From Dromaius novaehollandiae (taxonomy: Eukaryota; Chordata; Aves; Casuariiformes; Dromaiidae): a DNA stretch of 64,000 bases. A model generated the notes under the pieces. It had not been told where the DNA came from, did no database searches, and worked only from the letters and a program-made list of their open reading frames with translations. This document shows, piece after piece, positions 47,601 through 54,408 of the stretch (positions are counted from its first letter, which is position 1; each line of letters starts with the position of its first letter). The translations under genes were made by a program, and so were the position numbers. The stretch lies in assembly GCF_036370855.1 (NCBI RefSeq), contig NC_088111.1:18201501-18265500 (forward strand). The letters are read 5' to 3'.

Positions 47601-50600
47601 TAAAGGAGCGATTAGCCGGGCTCTGGGCAGCCGGGGCAGCCCCAGCGGTGGCTGCGGTCCCCTGCGGCTGCCAAGCATCCCACCCCGGGGTCCGGAGACG
47701 CCGCTGCCGCTGGGCGTGCGGCTCAGTGGGCTCCTCGCCTTCTTGCAGGGCGGCGATGCCGCTGTACGATGCCGACACGGGGCTGCTGCTGCTGGCGGGC
47801 AAGGTAAGACGGCGGCAGGGCCGGGACCCCCAGGACCCCCGGGGCACCCACCCACCGCCCTGCTGATGCCTACCGCCGCTCTCCCGCAGGGGGAAAACCT
47901 CCTCCGCTGCTTCGACGTGTCGCCCTCGCAGCCCGCCCTGAGCCAGGGTAAGCAGGGCGTGCGCCGGGGCACCGCGGCGGCCCGCGGACCGGCCTGTCCC
48001 GCGCCGCTCAGGCCCGCTCGGCCTCTCGCCCGCAGTGAGCCAGTGCCTGACCGAGGGCCCGACGCGGGGGCTGGCCCTGGTGCCCAAGCTGGCGCTGGAC
48101 GTCATGGCCTGCGAGGTGCTCCGCGTGCTGCAGCTCACCGACGGCTTCATCGTCCCCATCAGCTACGCGGTGCCCCGCAAGGTACGGGGGGACGGCGGCC
48201 GGCTCAGAGCCTGCTGTGGATTTGGGGACCCGGCCGCCGGGGCCGGGGCACGTCCCAAGCCGGGATGTCCCGGCTGCCCTTCGGCGCTCGGGCTCTTCCT
48301 GGCGTTTGCATCATCTCCCCAGCAATTTTCTGAGAAAAAAAAAAAGAAAAAAGGCGCGGGGGGAGGGTGGTTCACTCCACAGCAAAAATACCCTTTTCTG
48401 TAAACAGAAACCGTTGTGGAAAAACTCGCGTTTAAAAAAAGACGCTGAGCGTAAGCACTGCCGCGGGGAGGCCACGGGCCGAGGGGCAGCCAGGGTTCAG
48501 CCAGGCCGGGGCGCGGGGCCACACTGAGCCGGGGGGGACGTGGGGGGTGACCCCCCCGGGGGGAAACTGAGGCACGGAGGCGGCAGCCACCGCTTGGATG
48601 GGGCTTCTCCTCCCGCGCATCTCGCTGCCCTGTCCCCTCCTCACCGGGGGTGGGTGGGGGACCAGCCCTGCCAAGCGAGGCACTGCCCGGGCAGCTGCCC
48701 CCCACGTTGCCCCAAAATGCCCCCACAAGCCCCCAGTGGTGCTGGGGTGAAAGTTCAGCCCCTGGGCCCTGCTGTGGGTGCCACTGAGGGGCCCCTCTTG
48801 GGTGGCAGGATGGCAGGGTGGGGGTCCCTGTTCCATGCCAGGGGTGCTCACCTTGCTGCCCACAGCGGGGGGACCCCGGCCCCAGGCTGGGGGGAGCAGG
48901 AGAGGAGGGAAACAGTGCCGGGTGCTGGGTGCCGAATGGTGGGTGCTTAAACAGCGTGGTGGGTGCTGGGTGCTGGTGCTGGGTAAGGGAGGCAGGATGC
49001 TGGGTGCAAAACACTGGGTCCTGGAGGCTGGGTGCTAAAACTTGGGTCTGGGTGCTGATGTTGGGTGCTGGAGGCGAGATGCTGGGTGCTGGAGGCTGAG
49101 TCCCGCATGCTCGGTGCTGGAGGCTGGCGCTGGCTCAGGGAGGCCAGAGGCTGGGTGCTGGATTTTGGAGGCTGGGTGCTGGATTTTGGAAGCTGGCTGC
49201 TTTCGGGGGTGCGAGAGGCAGCCCAAAGCCAGGCAGCGTCTGACACCTACAGGCTTCGCCGCGCAGCTCGGCCGGAGCCGGGGCCCGCGGGCAGGAGGAG
49301 CCGGGGGCGGCCGGGGTCTGCCCTGGCCTCGCCTGCGCTCGGGGTGTCCCGGGGGGCCGCGCAGGGGGTGCTGGGCGCCATCCTGCCCGCGCGTGACCCA
49401 GGCGACGCCAGGGTGGAGCAGGCTGGGTGCTGCGGGGGCTCGGGGGACACCCGGCCTTGCCGCTCAGCGCACCCCGCCCCTCGCAGTCCGTCCAGGAGTT
49501 TCACGAGGATCTCTTCCCCGACTGCGCCGGCACCGTGCCGGCCACCGCCGCCCAGGCCTGGTGGGCAGGAGACAGCCAGCAGGTAAGTGCCACCCGCGGG
49601 GGTCTCCTCAAAACGCCTCGTCTTGGGTAAATCAGATGGTTTCAAATGCAAACCACATTTCCACAGACCTCCTTGTATTTTTGTAGTATGCACCCAGTGA
49701 ATTTTAAATGGTTTCTTGAACAAGGAGGTGCTCAGAAGTGCCGTTCCACAGCTGGCCAAACTGTGATTTCCACCTAGATGCAGCTAAGAGAGTAAAAATC
49801 TAACAGAAAAAACACACTTCATGATTTTCCTGAAAAATATAGACTGAGTAAAACTGTATCAGGGCTCTTTAACACTTACAGAGCCATGTCCAGAAAAAGG
49901 GCATCTCCCCACCTAGCAGCGATATCCACATTAAGTTAGAGGCCACAAGCAACAGCTTTCAGTGAATGTAATTACAGAGTCCAAAACCAGGTGAAAAGGA
50001 GGGTTTTCCAGGCAGGGTTTGTGCTGGTTGGTGTGAACTCCTGAGCAAAGTGAGCGGGTGGTGGCAGACGGCAGGGTCTCCCCGCGGGTGCCACAGCACC
50101 CTGCCCACGGCTCTGCTCCACTGCAGGTGGGGAAGGTCAGCCTGCACCCAGCGCGGAGACCCACGGAGGCCTTCACGTCCCCCCTCGTCCCCTGCGCCCG
50201 GCAGGCGGACGACGCTGCGCATGGCACCCGGCTGCCCGACGCCTGCCCCGCGGACGCCGACCGGAGCGTGAGCACAGGGTGCTGGGGGGCACAGGGGGCG
50301 CGGGGGCAGCGGGATGCCCGGTGTGCTGGCCAGGGGGACAGGCACCGGGCACCCCCTGCACACCCACCTTCTCCCCCAGGAGGGCAGCGGCTACTCCTCG
50401 CCGTCCAGCTCGCTGGCCTCGCCGGGCAGTGCCGCCACCTCGCTCTCTGCCAGCACCGGCCCCTCCAGCGGCTTCGCCAGCAGCCCCAGCCAGAAGTCAC
50501 TGCAGAGCATTTTAGGTGAGCGGGTGCCAAGGTGACGCCGGCAGCGCGCGGGGAGGCAGCGGTGCTGGTGGCGGGATCCGACGTACCTGGGCTGCTCACC

Positions 50601-53600
50601 GGCGCCGCCTCCGCCAGGGCCCAGCTCCCGCTTCCGGCACGCGCAGGGCACGGTCCTGCACCGCGACAGCCACATCACCAACCTCAAGGGGCTGAGCCTC
50701 ACCACGCCGGGCGAGTGCGACGGCTTCTGCGCCAACCACCAGCGCGTTGCCCTGCCGCTGCTCTCCGCTGGTGGCCAGATCGCCGTCCTCGAGGTACCGC
50801 GACCCCGGGCGCCGCGTGCCCCCTCTAACAAGGCTGCATCCCCATCGGGCTGCGACGGCAGGAGGGAGCCGGACGCCTGCCCTGCGTGGGGCGGCAGGGC
50901 CCTGCTCGTCCCTGCCGACATCTGCCCTCACCCCGTCACCCTCTCCAGCTCTCCAAGCCAGGCCGTCTCCCCGACACGGCCGTGCCCACCATCCAGAACG
51001 GCACGGCGGTGGCGGACCTCTCCTGGGACCCCTTCGACACGCGGCGCCTCGCTGTTGGTACGCACGCTCCCTGCAGCGCTCTCCCGGCAGCGCGGGGGGG
51101 CTCCCCGATGGAGACGGGGCTGCGGGGAGCCCCCATGCCCCGGGGTCCCTGCCCACGCCACCTCCTCTATCGGGAGAGGGGTGCTGCCTGGAGCGGGGCC
51201 GGGCACGCTGGGCGGCTCCTCACCTGCTCCCTGTCTCTCTCCGGCCATCTCGGTGACGCAGCGGGCGAAGACGCCAAGATCCGGCTGTGGAGAATCCCCG
51301 AGGGAGGGCTGCAGGACACGCTGCAGGAGCCCGAGGCTGTGCTCAGAGGTGAGGGGTGCATGCGGACAGGGCCAGGCGCCCGCAGGTCCCTGTGAGCTCG
51401 CCCCCAGGCCCCCAGCGGGGGCAAAGCGGGGGCTAAAGCCAGCCCCGCGCAGTGGCAGGGGGGACAGGGCAGCCCCGGCGGTGTCCCTGTGCCAGTGCCC
51501 CTTGCAAGGTTGGCATGAGGCCACGCTCCACTCTCTTCGCCAGGGCACACAGAGAAGATCTACTCTATCCGCTTCCACCCTGTGGCGGCCGACATCCTTG
51601 TCTCCTCCTCCTACGACATGACGGTGCGGATATGGGAGCTGGGCGCCAGGCGGGAGGTGCTGTGCCTGCGGGGACACAAAGACCAGGTAGGGCTGAGCCC
51701 GGGGACTGCCTGGCGTCAGGGACAGGGGCCACAGCAGCTTCCCTGGGGACAGCAGCGTTCGGACATGCTGGACCTCTGCCGGCCAGTGGTCAGCTCAGAG
51801 CGGGCTCCCAGAGGACGGTGCTGAGATGCCATCAGGGAAGAGAGGTGTCCTTGGGCCACCATCACCCCTGGACCCCAGCAGCCAGGGCCACCCGCCCGAG
51901 GGGTGCGCGTGGCTGCACCGACATGGCTGCCCAGTGCCTCCACGGGGGCTTGGAAGCAGTTGAGGGTGCCGGTGCTGCCGTGTGCCCTCGGCAAGCCACA
52001 GGCCAGGGTGCCCAGGGGCCACAGATCCGTGACGGAGGGGTCGGCCATCTCCTAGATCTTCAGCCTGGCCTGGAGCCCCAATGGGAAGAAGCTGGCAACG
52101 GTCAGCAAGGACGGCAAGCTGCGGCTCTACGACCCACGGCGAAGCCCTGAACCCGAGCAGGTGGGGCCTGTGGCGGCGAGGGGCCAGAAGGGCGAGCGGG
52201 GGGTGCCGGGCACGTCCCCACAGGGGACACACCAGGCAGGCAGGGTCCAGCTGGCTGATGCGGTCCTTCTCCCCCGCGAGCAGGAGGGTCCCGGCCCCGA
52301 GGGGAGCCGAGGCGCCCGCCTGGTGTGGGTGTGCGAAGGTGACTACCTCCTCGCGTCCGGCTTCGACAGGTGAGGGCGGGCACTGCGGCACCCGGCTGTC
52401 CCAGGGCAGGGGGCACGAGGCAGCCCCTGCGTGCCCACTGCTGGGCTCCGTGCCGCCCCCGTGCCAGCCCCCCCGCTCACCGTTGCGTCTCCACAGCCGC
52501 AGCGAGCGGAGGATCCTCCTGTACCAGGCGCGGGACCTGTCCGCCGGGCCCCTCTCTGTTCTCGGCATCGACGTGGCGCCATCCACCCTCCTGCCTTTCT
52601 ACGACGAAGACACTGGTGTTGTCTTCCTCACCGGCAAGGTGGGCCAGGGCCTGCTGCAGCACGGTGCCCTGACGAGTGGGGCAGAGCGGGGCCCGGCCTC
52701 GGGGCACGGGGCAACAGGGCTGTGGGGGACCTGCCGTGCCCCATGCCAGCCCCCGTCTCCACTCTGTCCCTAGGGTGACACCCGCGTCTTCCTGTACGAG
52801 GTGACGCCGGAGCCACCCTACTTCTTGGAGTGCAACAGCTTCACCTCCAGTGACCCCCACAAGGTGAGGGGCACAGGGCGCTTGCGGCCCGGCCCGGCCC
52901 CCCGCCCGCCCTCCCCCAGCGGCACGGGGGCTGCAGGCTGGGCTGGCACTCAGCACCCAGAGCCAGCCGCCTCGGGGGGGCCTGCCCCACGCTGGGGTGC
53001 ATTGGGGCTGCCTTCGCCCTGCTCACGCCTCTGCCCCACCAGGGCTTCCTCTTCCTGCGCAAGACGGAGTGCAGCGTGCGGGAGGTGGAGTTCGCCCGCG
53101 CCCTGCGCCTCAGGCAGAGCACCCTGGAGCCGGTGGCCTTCCGTGTGCCTCGCGTCAAGGTACGCGCCGGGGCAGGGCTGTGCCGGGGGGCGGTGTGGCA
53201 GGAGCACCCCCTCTCACCGCCCCGCACCCCCGCAGAAGGAGTATTTCCAGGACGACATCTACCCGCCGACCCGCGTGTGGTGGGAGCCGGCGCTCGGGGC
53301 CAGCGCCTGGCTGGCGGGGGCCGACGGGCAGCAGCGCCGCACCAGCCTCCGGCCGGCGGACATGACGCCAGGTGGGCGCAGGGGGGCAGAGCCAGGGCCG
53401 CGGGGGCTGCCCACTGCGGGGTGGTGGCTGTGGGGTGAAGCGGGCACGTGGCGCTCTCCGGCGGGGCGCAGGGCCCCACACCTACGCCCGCTCCCCTGCC
53501 ACCCCAGTGACCGAGGCCCCCAAGGAGGCGCCGGCGCGGAAGTTCGTCCCCGCGGCCGTGTACTTGTCGGAGAAGTCGGATGAGCAGAAGAAGGAGGAGG

Positions 53601-53904
53601 TGGGTGCTGGGGGAGGGAGCCCGACACGGGCTCCCGCCGGGGGGCTTGGCCGCGGCGGGGCGATGCCCGCATCTGGGCGATGCCCGCGAGCCGGTGCCGG
53701 GCAGCACCCACGGCTCGGCCCTGCCTCCCCGCAGCTCCTGAGCGCCATGGTGGCCAAGCTGGGCAGCCGGGACGACCCGCTGCCGCAGGACTCCTTCGAG
53801 GGCGTGGACGAGGACGAGTGGGTATGTGGGGCGGCGGGCGGCATGGGCGGCGGCGCGAGGGCCCCCGCGGCCGCTCACCCCTGCCCGCTCTCTTGCAGGA
53901 CTAG
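5628..53904 (+). CDS. CORO7: CORO7 (coronin-7), tandem beta-propeller coronin, 28 coding exons, 930 aa
   Basis: Long coronin (POD1 class) that acts at the Golgi/TGN in post-Golgi trafficking. Exons: 5628-5687, 8550-8646, 9074-9148, 12096-12166, 12434-12617, 13791-13867, 16177-16227, 27600-27686, 27789-27871, 47749-47803, 47890-47947, 48036-48181, 49487-49582, 50127-50267, 50380-50515, 50618-50793, 50949-51057, 51262-51348, 51544-51686, 52056-52160, 52284-52369, 52497-52638, 52774-52863, 53043-53159, 53236-53371, 53508-53599, 53735-53821, 53899-53904. All introns are GT-AG and all phases agree. The total is 2793 nt, close to the human protein's about 925 aa. The N-terminus MNRFRASKFRH is the coronin signature. 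WD40 propeller 1 covers about 60-330. A Ser-rich linker (exon 15, about 428-472) leads to propeller 2 (about 475-800, with VRIWEL and LRLYDP blades). The C-terminus is acidic (DEDEWD). The last exon encodes only Asp plus stop. VASN is nested antisense in intron 9. Confidence 0.98.
5688..8549 (+). other. CORO7: CORO7 intron 1
   Basis: A 2.9-kb intron. The first about 1 kb is CpG-island DNA with no splice-supported coding sequence on either strand. I see no transposon or RNA gene in it. Confidence 0.8.
9149..12095 (+). other. CORO7: CORO7 intron 3
   Basis: A 2.9-kb GC-rich intron. Many long open frames cross it on both strands, but none has recognisable domains or consistent splice sites. Nothing else is supported. 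Confidence 0.8.
12618..13790 (+). other. CORO7: CORO7 intron 5
   Basis: A 1.2-kb intron, mostly unremarkable. It holds a three-unit 10-bp tandem repeat at 13311-13340, listed separately. Confidence 0.8.
13311..13340. repeat. Three-unit 10-bp tandem repeat with kappaB-like half-sites
   Basis: Three consecutive decamers: CCTGGAAATC, CCTGGATTTC, CCTGGAAATC. On the minus strand they read as GGGAAATCC/GGGATTTCC-type blocks spaced exactly 10 bp apart. GGAAATC and GATTTCC also form an inverted repeat. Whether any factor binds is unknown. Confidence 0.7.
14797..15007 (+). repeat. GC-rich minisatellite with 13-bp subunit, CORO7 intron 6
   Basis: The landmark AGCAGCCGGG recurs at 14811, 14862, 14913 and 14951, giving spacings of 51, 51 and 38 bp. 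The 51-bp unit equals the 38-bp unit plus one extra GAGCGTGGAGGCC subunit, which is itself tandemly repeated. The structure points to unequal exchange or slippage of a 13-mer inside a larger unit. Confidence 0.9.
16228..27599 (+). other. CORO7: CORO7 intron 7
   Basis: An 11.4-kb GC-rich intron. I find no nested gene: open frames on both strands lack domains. AT-richer islands occur near 16735-16830, 17740-17930 and 22375-22500, the last with a perfect MEF2-type site. No transposable element is recognisable by eye. Confidence 0.7.
22407..22416. promoter_or_regulatory. MEF2 consensus site in CORO7 intron 7
   Basis: CTATTTATAG is an exact match to the MEF2 consensus YTAWWWWTAR. It stands in an AT-richer island (about 22375-22500) within GC-rich intron. 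Function is inferred only from the motif. Confidence 0.35.
28080..28510 (+). repeat. 78-bp period minisatellite, CORO7 intron 9
   Basis: The landmark ACAGGAGGTG (last copy ACCAGAGGTG) recurs at 28243, 28321, 28399 and 28477, exactly 78 bp apart. A more diverged copy precedes them. The unit has a CAGTGCTGGGGACAGCTGG core followed by TTGGGGTGGAAGG. Because 78 is divisible by 3, the array makes a spurious open frame with a 26-residue repeat on the minus strand. Confidence 0.92.
29528..29638. promoter_or_regulatory. Candidate enhancer island with GATA and TEAD motifs
   Basis: Within about 110 bp: TTTATCGG at 29528, GGAATG (TEAD/MCAT core) at 29542-29547, CTTATCT (GATA, reverse) at 29575-29581 and TGATAAG (GATA) at 29632-29638. 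It is AT-richer than its surroundings. Another TGATAAG lies at 29903-29909. Motif content is directly visible; enhancer function is inferred. Confidence 0.35.
30797..30840. promoter_or_regulatory. Candidate regulatory island with homeodomain, LEF-like and ETS motifs
   Basis: TTTAATTAGATCAAGG at 30797-30812 contains TAATTA and an ATCAAGG LEF/TCF-like core. AGGAAGTG (ETS) follows near 30831 and TATTGTTG (SOX-like) near 30850. It sits as an AT-rich island between GC-rich flanks. Function is inferred. Confidence 0.3.
33126..33134 (+). promoter_or_regulatory. Isolated TATA-box match in CORO7 intron 9
   Basis: TATATAAAG is a full TATAWAAG-type match on the plus strand. It is followed about 35-65 bp downstream by a short GTCC/GTCT tetranucleotide array. 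No coding exon with a matching donor follows, so any transcript would be noncoding or intronic. Confidence 0.25.
33170..33196 (+). repeat. (GTCC/GTCT)n tetranucleotide repeat
   Basis: Short array of GTCC and GTCT tetramers (about six units) just downstream of the isolated TATA-like motif. Confidence 0.85.
33300..33410. promoter_or_regulatory. Candidate enhancer with forkhead, TEAD and SOX/RUNX motifs
   Basis: A strikingly AT-rich 110-bp island. TATTTACA (forkhead) is at 33333-33340, GGAATG (TEAD) at 33366-33371, a GCTAATTTAAAA tract follows, and ACCACAATGG (RUNX/SOX) is at 33399-33408. The composition contrasts sharply with over 70% GC flanks. No coding frame explains it. Confidence 0.4.
33885..33990. 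promoter_or_regulatory. Candidate regulatory island, AT-rich, with GATA-like and GGAAAATTCC motifs
   Basis: AT-rich stretch with TGGAAAATTCCAG, AAGATAAAGG (GATA core) and GTAAAACGATTAAAACG in sequence, flanked by very GC-rich DNA. No ORF or repeat explains it. Regulatory function is inferred from composition and motifs. Confidence 0.3.
34795..34802. promoter_or_regulatory. Full palindromic CRE
   Basis: TGACGTCA, a perfect CREB/ATF palindrome, in CORO7 intron 9 about 0.75 kb beyond the VASN 3' end. A single motif with unknown occupancy. Confidence 0.35.
35540..36224 (-). other. VASN: VASN 3' UTR
   Basis: AT-rich stretch directly after the VASN stop codon on the minus strand, ending just past AATAAA at 35562-35557. 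It is about 680 nt long and contrasts with the GC-rich intron around it, consistent with an exonic UTR. The exact cleavage site is not visible. Confidence 0.75.
35557..35562 (-). terminator. VASN: VASN poly(A) signal
   Basis: AATAAA on the minus strand (TTTATT on plus), about 660 nt after the VASN stop and followed by A/T-rich sequence. Confidence 0.7.
36225..38246 (-). CDS. VASN: VASN (vasorin, Slit-like 2), LRR/EGF/FN3 type I membrane protein, 673 aa
   Basis: Cell-surface glycoprotein that binds TGF-beta and dampens its signalling, notably in vascular smooth muscle. A single intronless coding exon of 673 codons, the same length as the human protein. Signal peptide 1 to about 20 (MNQLVLCVLLLFAPGDLVQA). 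LRR N-cap cysteines C21-C35. About ten leucine-rich repeats, 53-290. LRR C-cap 298-346. An 11-Thr run at 348-358 in a mucin-like stalk. EGF-like domain 415-448 with six Cys. Fibronectin III about 465-557. Transmembrane helix about 575-597 with a basic stop-transfer (YYRRHRR). The tail ends in KPSYF. The longer open frame upstream of M1 is not used: a splice acceptor (CTGCAG|A, exon from 38256) lies 10 nt before the ATG. The gene lies antisense within CORO7 intron 9, as in mammals. Confidence 0.98.
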   Translation of the reverse strand: MNQLVLCVLLLFAPGDLVQACPAGCQCQDPKTILCAARRGHTVPSGLPPNTLSLYVFENGITMLSEDSFVGLPALQLLDLSQNKITTIQKNVFQPLTELVNLDLSSNQLQEITNETFHGLRLLERLYLQRNRIQHIHAAAFDTLENLLELKLQNNQLWAVPPLDLPNLLLLDISWNKIPAIAPGAFHAVNIESLKIAGLGLTSLDEELFQTQNNLHELDVSDNLLERVPAVLRRLGSLTKLSLAGNAQISQLLAEDFHNLHNLQELDISNLNINTIPRDFSGFFPRLRAMTAAGNPFNCICQMSWLVHWVNASGVVLRRPEETRCHFPPKNSGKLLHHLQYADFGCPTTTTTTTTTTTLRTTTLQLPALLPTSGRPSLEPSTAAPTLEARAPQDSSTPMPFSAPLGPTSPPTQICPPRTCLNGGTCQLDAQNHLECLCPEGFAGVYCELEVRRTTVSPATQAPTQSRQISIKQVSSTSLKVDLQNYVQSKAQLKGIRLSYRNLSGPDKRPVMLRLPASLSEYTVRALKPNSTYRICIGPLGEKVSKEEFCVEVQTLQVTHQQHSPVTQSKDSNLTLMIVPALAAVLLLVVVVTVVTYYRRHRRAKTNTSAGVDSSPLELEGVKACLENGDLSNHSHKGPENAMLSNTLECEVPLMQSHYPSNNNTTALKPSYF
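37173..37205 (-). repeat. VASN: Coding trinucleotide repeat, poly-Thr in VASN
   Basis: Eleven consecutive Thr codons (mostly ACC, with ACG and ACA interruptions) encode residues 348-358 just after the LRR C-cap. Flanking Thr/Ser/Pro-rich sequence continues to about residue 412. It is a likely O-glycosylated stalk and a possible length polymorphism. Confidence 0.85.
41125..41145. promoter_or_regulatory. Homeodomain-type island in VASN intron
   Basis: TTTAATGAGAGCCCTAATTAG holds a TAATGA and a palindromic CTAATTAG within 20 bp, set in GC-rich DNA. Candidate homeodomain-binding element; function inferred. Confidence 0.3.
44990..45102. promoter_or_regulatory. Island with inverted OTX/PITX-type sites, homeodomain palindrome and TEAD motif
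   Basis: GGATTA (44990-44995) and TTAATCC (45000-45006) form an inverted pair of K50 homeodomain sites around a short spacer. About 60 bp on lies the palindrome TTTAATTAAA (45067-45076), then GGAATG (45097-45102). It lies about 1.3 kb downstream (minus sense) of the VASN promoter. Function inferred. Confidence 0.35.
46319..46400 (-). other. VASN: VASN noncoding first exon (putative)
   Basis: Minus-strand segment from an estimated start near 46400 to a perfect donor (CCG|GTAAGTGC, exon end 46319). It contains a two-codon ORF ATG-GAG-TGA. No longer coding frame starts here and splices in frame to VASN, so it is read as 5' UTR. The start is estimated from the TATA-like box. Confidence 0.6.
46350..46358 (-). 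CDS. Minimal two-codon uORF (Met-Glu-stop) in VASN leader
   Basis: The minus strand reads GCCGCCATGGAGTGA: an optimal Kozak context followed by one sense codon and a stop. If the first exon is right, ribosomes would initiate and terminate at once before reaching the VASN start, a known way to damp or condition downstream translation. Confidence 0.5.
   Translation of the reverse strand: ME
46426..46494 (-). promoter_or_regulatory. VASN: VASN core promoter: CCAAT, GC boxes, TATA-like
   Basis: In minus-strand order: CCAAT box (ACCAATC, 46494-46488), two GC boxes (CCCCGCCC type, about 46470-46438) and a TATA-like TTTTAAAG (46432-46425). The spacing places transcription initiation near 46400. 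The whole lies in a CpG island next to the candidate first exon and its donor. Confidence 0.65.
47440..47600. promoter_or_regulatory. Candidate regulatory island upstream of CORO7 exon 10
   Basis: AT-richer stretch with AACCACAAAAATG (RUNX-like), CCAAAGTAATATATCG and CCCTTTGTTCTCC (SOX/TCF-like), ending about 150 bp before exon 10. Not explained by coding sequence. Could be a conserved intronic element of CORO7 or an upstream element of VASN. Confidence 0.3.
48918..49203 (+). repeat. Degenerate GGTGCTGG-type minisatellite, CORO7 intron 12
   Basis: About 285 bp of irregular tandem repeats built from GGGTGCTGG, AGGCTGGGTGCTGGA and related blocks, including two near-identical copies of GGAGGCTGGGTGCTGGATTT near 49140-49195. 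Strand-asymmetric: G-rich on plus, C-rich on minus. Confidence 0.88.
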
Positions 53905-54073
53905 GGGCGACCCCGCGCCCGCCGCCCCCGCCGCGAGGCTCTGCAGCCGCTCCAGCCGCCTGCCCCTGCGGCCTGCCCGGCCCCGCCGCCGCCTGCACTG
54001 GCCCCGCCGCCCGCGGGCTCGGGCCGCGCAGCCGCCCGTATCCCCGGGTGCCGTCGTGGGGCCGGGCCCCGCC

Positions 54074-54079
54074 ATTAAA
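54074..54079 (+). terminator. CORO7: CORO7 poly(A) signal (ATTAAA)
   Basis: ATTAAA 170 nt after the CORO7 stop, followed by a GT-rich stretch (GTGTCCTGGCCTGCTTCGTG). This is the weaker common variant of the hexamer, consistent with inefficient cleavage and read-through to PAM16. Confidence 0.75.
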
Positions 54080-54128
54080 GCCGCCGCAGCAGCCCCCGTG
54101 TCCTGGCCTGCTTCGTGCGCCGGGGGGG

Positions 54129-54140
54129 GAACATGGCGGA
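54129..54140 (+). promoter_or_regulatory. PAM16: YY1-type element in PAM16 promoter
   Basis: GAACATGGCGGA agrees with the YY1/TISU pattern at 11 of 12 positions. Its ATG opens a separate 81-codon frame that ends at 54378, before the PAM16 start, so it is not the PAM16 initiator. It may mark an upstream transcription start. Confidence 0.4.
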
Positions 54141-54194
54141 ACCGGGCGGGGGCGGGGGGTCGGGCCCGCCGCCCCGGGCTCCCGCCCGCCGCCC

Positions 54195-54206
54195 CGCGCA
54201 TGCGCG
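54195..54206. promoter_or_regulatory. PAM16: NRF1 site in PAM16 promoter
   Basis: CGCGCATGCGCG, a perfect palindromic NRF1 match, 203 bp upstream of the PAM16 start and about 115 bp downstream of the CORO7 poly(A) signal. PAM16 encodes a mitochondrial import protein, the typical NRF1 target class. Confidence 0.7.
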
Positions 54207-54408
54207 GGGGTGGCGCCGCCAGGCGGCGCTGTGCGGCGGGCCGGGCCTCCGGGCGCTGCGTGGCGCGCCGCGGCCGCCAGGAGTCGACGCTCGGCCCGGC
54301 GGGCGCGGCAGCTCCGCGGGGGACGCTCTGGCGCGGCCGCCTCTGTGGCGCGGCGACCTTCGCTCTCTGCCCCCGTGACCTTGGCGGAGCGGAAGCGGCC
54401 GCGGGGAC

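Noticed and set aside
46490-47866. 458-codon plus-strand open frame reaching into CORO7 exon 10
   Set aside because: It covers the exon 10 acceptor and reads through the donor; the real frame there is fixed by the exon 9 to 10 to 11 joins. The rest is chance open frame.
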